From assembly GCA_964036045.1 (NCBI GenBank), contig OZ038379.1:18695017-18759016 (forward strand): a stretch of 64,000 nt of DNA, given 5' to 3'. This document shows positions 63,401 to 64,000 of this stretch, in pieces. Below the pieces are notes generated by a model. It had not been told where the DNA came from, did no database searches, and worked only from the letters and a program-made list of their open reading frames with translations. Source of the stretch: Eutreptiella sp. 'Long Island Sound 2002'. Taxonomy: Eukaryota > Euglenozoa > Euglenophyceae > Eutreptiales > Eutreptiaceae. Each line of letters begins with the position of its first letter. Positions within the stretch are counted from its first letter, which is position 1. A program made the position numbers and the translations under genes.

Positions 63401-63501
63401 GACGAAAAATTTTCGCCTCTGCTACCATGAAACCAGACCGGGTGGTCAGGAGCAGAGGTCGCAGTGGCATGGGCAGCAACATTGCTTGGCACCGAAGACA
63501 T
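60427..63501 (-). CDS. gag: Ty3-3 gag, long N-terminal section (starts inside the LTR)
   Basis: 1024 codons. The first Met (63501) lies within the 5' LTR, and the frame reads through the LTR end and the primer-binding site. A degenerate repeat of the type MSG-x-R-x-x-P...EESP recurs about ten times (61950-62760), followed by Pro/Gly-rich sequence. A coiled coil (MAQVRDLRNQNLELQRSHQEL, about 61450-61540) and the start of the capsid (YDEWVEKLQQWLGGCD) come near the end. The UAG at 60427 falls inside the capsid domain and is followed by a matching continuation. The N-terminal extension is far longer than usual for gag. Confidence 0.7.
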   Translation of the reverse strand: MSSVPSNVAAHATATSAPDHPVWFHGSRGENFSSLLGAWHRGKRSVQDFVDQIQVKISSPGGIAEGVQVPTLRTSSALTPSTGQGPQKRAKPQVATNPKFPKSPNVPIGAPHPRHPAGVPGMVGGEIDGHPQGAIRGPQSPIMGSGTVTSAENRAVIDLSTGLIERTNAAPSRAADWGTMASPMGPIVVDSGTPPSLGGLPEPQVRKNLFAAGPVSPIVDQLDAENRRVLALTPDPHGHLGPAREAVALIQQALSGTRQNPTVVESSPTPMSGSRRFPSLVEESPALGAYPNPPSGSRLNPTIIEESPTQIEEDECDQWFPRAVEQWNDDEEEEIGVLERHELHHSPISVASSPAPPEPMSGTRDRPMLVEESPAPHYITVEDSPAPQFIVVEESPVPMSGVKNRPCLIVESPEPTEDRAGTTSSVPMSGTKDRPSLVDDSPAVPKVNNLCWGGGNQVEGGSATLPINLVSPPTNTSPTEDPQLPNWGGDPAVATGSEPVFASHPRTRPPMVVHESPQYIVVDDSPPPPPRPNTVGHVPPPPSPRHRQVAYIEHVQGIPHLVRPSSGGGSGGGHPSSGGAPAPVAARPTPPSRPAGGPSGPSVAGGAAGGGGGGSSPPRGGGGPSFRHSGGPTPTRGEDDLQHTCDCPRCVVHYETCIQSLMAQVRDLRNQNLELQRSHQELSQAVASTVGISQSYGDRMTQILSTLAKFDAVVQAYQRDSKVVEASVADHLKMSNGNTAKCFSAVESLATRYAAVASRIDAWDHWYSTPAEPVTVVPPTPSAPPPVPDPTPAAPTAPMGAPSGSSGGGCVLPFSVHPSHDCIYHPNACPDSGWPRGGEEHHEHPHPQEPTSWRGIAEKQKERAVPEWRATPKGEEHPTEPTAPWANEEENTSSLGNINPLTKNVFTYPGKPSYTPSHPTDTCTVSPVKVAPSASGGAPPTMAPPAYHPYQMPMVQNSYTKAVEDSDMPKPQFNGQLECYDEWVEKLQQWLGGCDTMYRKANEAKMILSTLPPWLKAIINARVA
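63415..63427 (-). promoter_or_regulatory. Ty3-3 primer-binding site
   Basis: On the minus strand tggtagcagaggc follows the LTR directly. It is complementary to an initiator tRNA-Met 3' end (CCTCTGCTACCA). Confidence 0.85.
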
Positions 63502-63771
63502 AACGAAAGTGTTGACTGAATAGTATCCTGCAAACAGATATGGTACACATAGCCAATGAAATACCTGATATGCACATATGAGAAATCCACCCTATCATCC
63601 AGTAATTGATATAACTACTAAACATCCAAGAATGCCTTATCCATCCCACATCCTATGTTCCTAACAAGGAAATGGAATATGATATACCCTATCCCACATA
63701 TATCCCATATATAGGGCCATATAATGCTCCCTTAGGGGTAAAATGCCAGGGTAGGGTTGTGACCTGCTTCA
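63428..63771 (-). repeat. Ty3-3 5' LTR (344 bp)
   Basis: Right-hand copy of the LTR. It includes the first gag codons (ATG at 63501) in its U5-side portion. It ends TTCA next to the primer site. Confidence 0.92.
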
Positions 63772-64000
63772 TCATAGGATCGTTACAACATGGCATATAG
63801 TCCAATTGAGGGTACCTATGTAGGGCCTTCAAGACAAACTTAGCTTAGGCCATATGTCCCCAACGAACCCAAGGAAACATGGTCGCCATATGCACAACGG
63901 AAGAGAACTCCCATGTGCGCCATGCACTCACAAACACCTACGATTTCTAGCGGTCCAAAAATCGCAAAACGAGCGACAGGCAAACTACTAAATTTTTTTG
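63772..64000. other. Unassigned right flank
   Basis: No recognisable feature beyond the 4-bp TCAT repeat next to the LTR. Confidence 0.4.

Larger units (their letters stand above)
50866..63771 (-). mobile_element. Ty3-3: young chromovirus (12.9 kb)
   Basis: A minus-strand Ty3/gypsy element has 344-bp LTRs with TGAA...TTCA ends that differ at one base. It has an initiator-tRNA primer site at 63415-63427, a polypurine tract at 51210-51220 and a 4-bp flanking repeat TCAT (50862-50865 and 63772-63775; five bases if the terminal A is shared). Gag and pol are in one frame separated by UAG codons, and a 2-bp change near 55275 splits the integrase. The nearly identical LTRs imply very recent insertion. 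Confidence 0.9.

Noticed and set aside
1-64000. CRISPR arrays, bacterial operons or plasmid features
   Set aside because: No regularly spaced short repeats or prokaryotic gene organisation. All coding content is eukaryotic retroelement.

Overview
The window is a stack of nested retrotransposons in what looks like a large, repeat-rich eukaryotic nuclear genome. No host protein gene could be supported. The coding content is Ty3/gypsy chromoviruses and LINE-type (non-LTR) elements with an APE endonuclease, reverse transcriptase (RT) and RNase H. Two primer-binding sites match an initiator tRNA-Met whose acceptor begins AGCAGAG. The element types fit a green-lineage alga or charophyte with a bloated genome, but the host is not proven from this sequence.

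Layout. (1) 595-8294 (+): remains of a chromovirus (Ty3-1) with integrase, chromodomain and 3' LTR. Its integrase is split by a 5'-truncated LINE (896-3781, -) with a GTGCT target-site duplication (TSD). (2) 8295-10655: a GC-rich, non-coding repeat with ~617-bp tandem units that ends in (AAACCTC)n, probably the tail of another non-LTR element. (3) About 11.1-12.7 kb and 49.1-49.8 kb (+): two halves of a decayed Ty3/gypsy element (Ty3-4). Its RT gene was opened by one huge minus-strand non-LTR element (LINE B, 12708-49074), flanked by the 13-bp TSD taccgggggttga. (4) LINE B carries two later insertions. One is a complete chromovirus (Ty3-2, 15391-26765, +; 797-bp LTRs; TSD TCTGT). The other is a 7.8-kb LINE (LINE A, 34762-42592, +; 17-bp TSD). 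Without them LINE B is about 17.1 kb. (5) 50866-63771 (-): a young chromovirus (Ty3-3) with 344-bp LTRs that differ at one position.

Unusual gene content. LINE A encodes an AlkB-like 2-oxoglutarate/Fe(II) dioxygenase domain with its HxD...H...RxxxxxR residues intact. Both long chromoviruses carry, between protease and RT, a domain resembling the phage Dam-like methyltransferase module known from DIRS elements. LINE B continues beyond RNase H with a RING-finger ORF that overlaps the ORF2 stop, followed by disordered ORFs and a Ulp1-like cysteine-protease ORF. Ty3-2 gag and pol lie in one frame, interrupted only by two UGA codons, the gag-pol one in the UGA-CGG readthrough context. In Ty3-3 the interrupting codons are UAG.

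Relative order: Ty3-4 is oldest, then LINE B, then Ty3-2 (about 2% LTR divergence) and LINE A. Ty3-3 is youngest (about 0.3%). Several frameshifts sit in long C/G homopolymers and could be assembly errors rather than biology.
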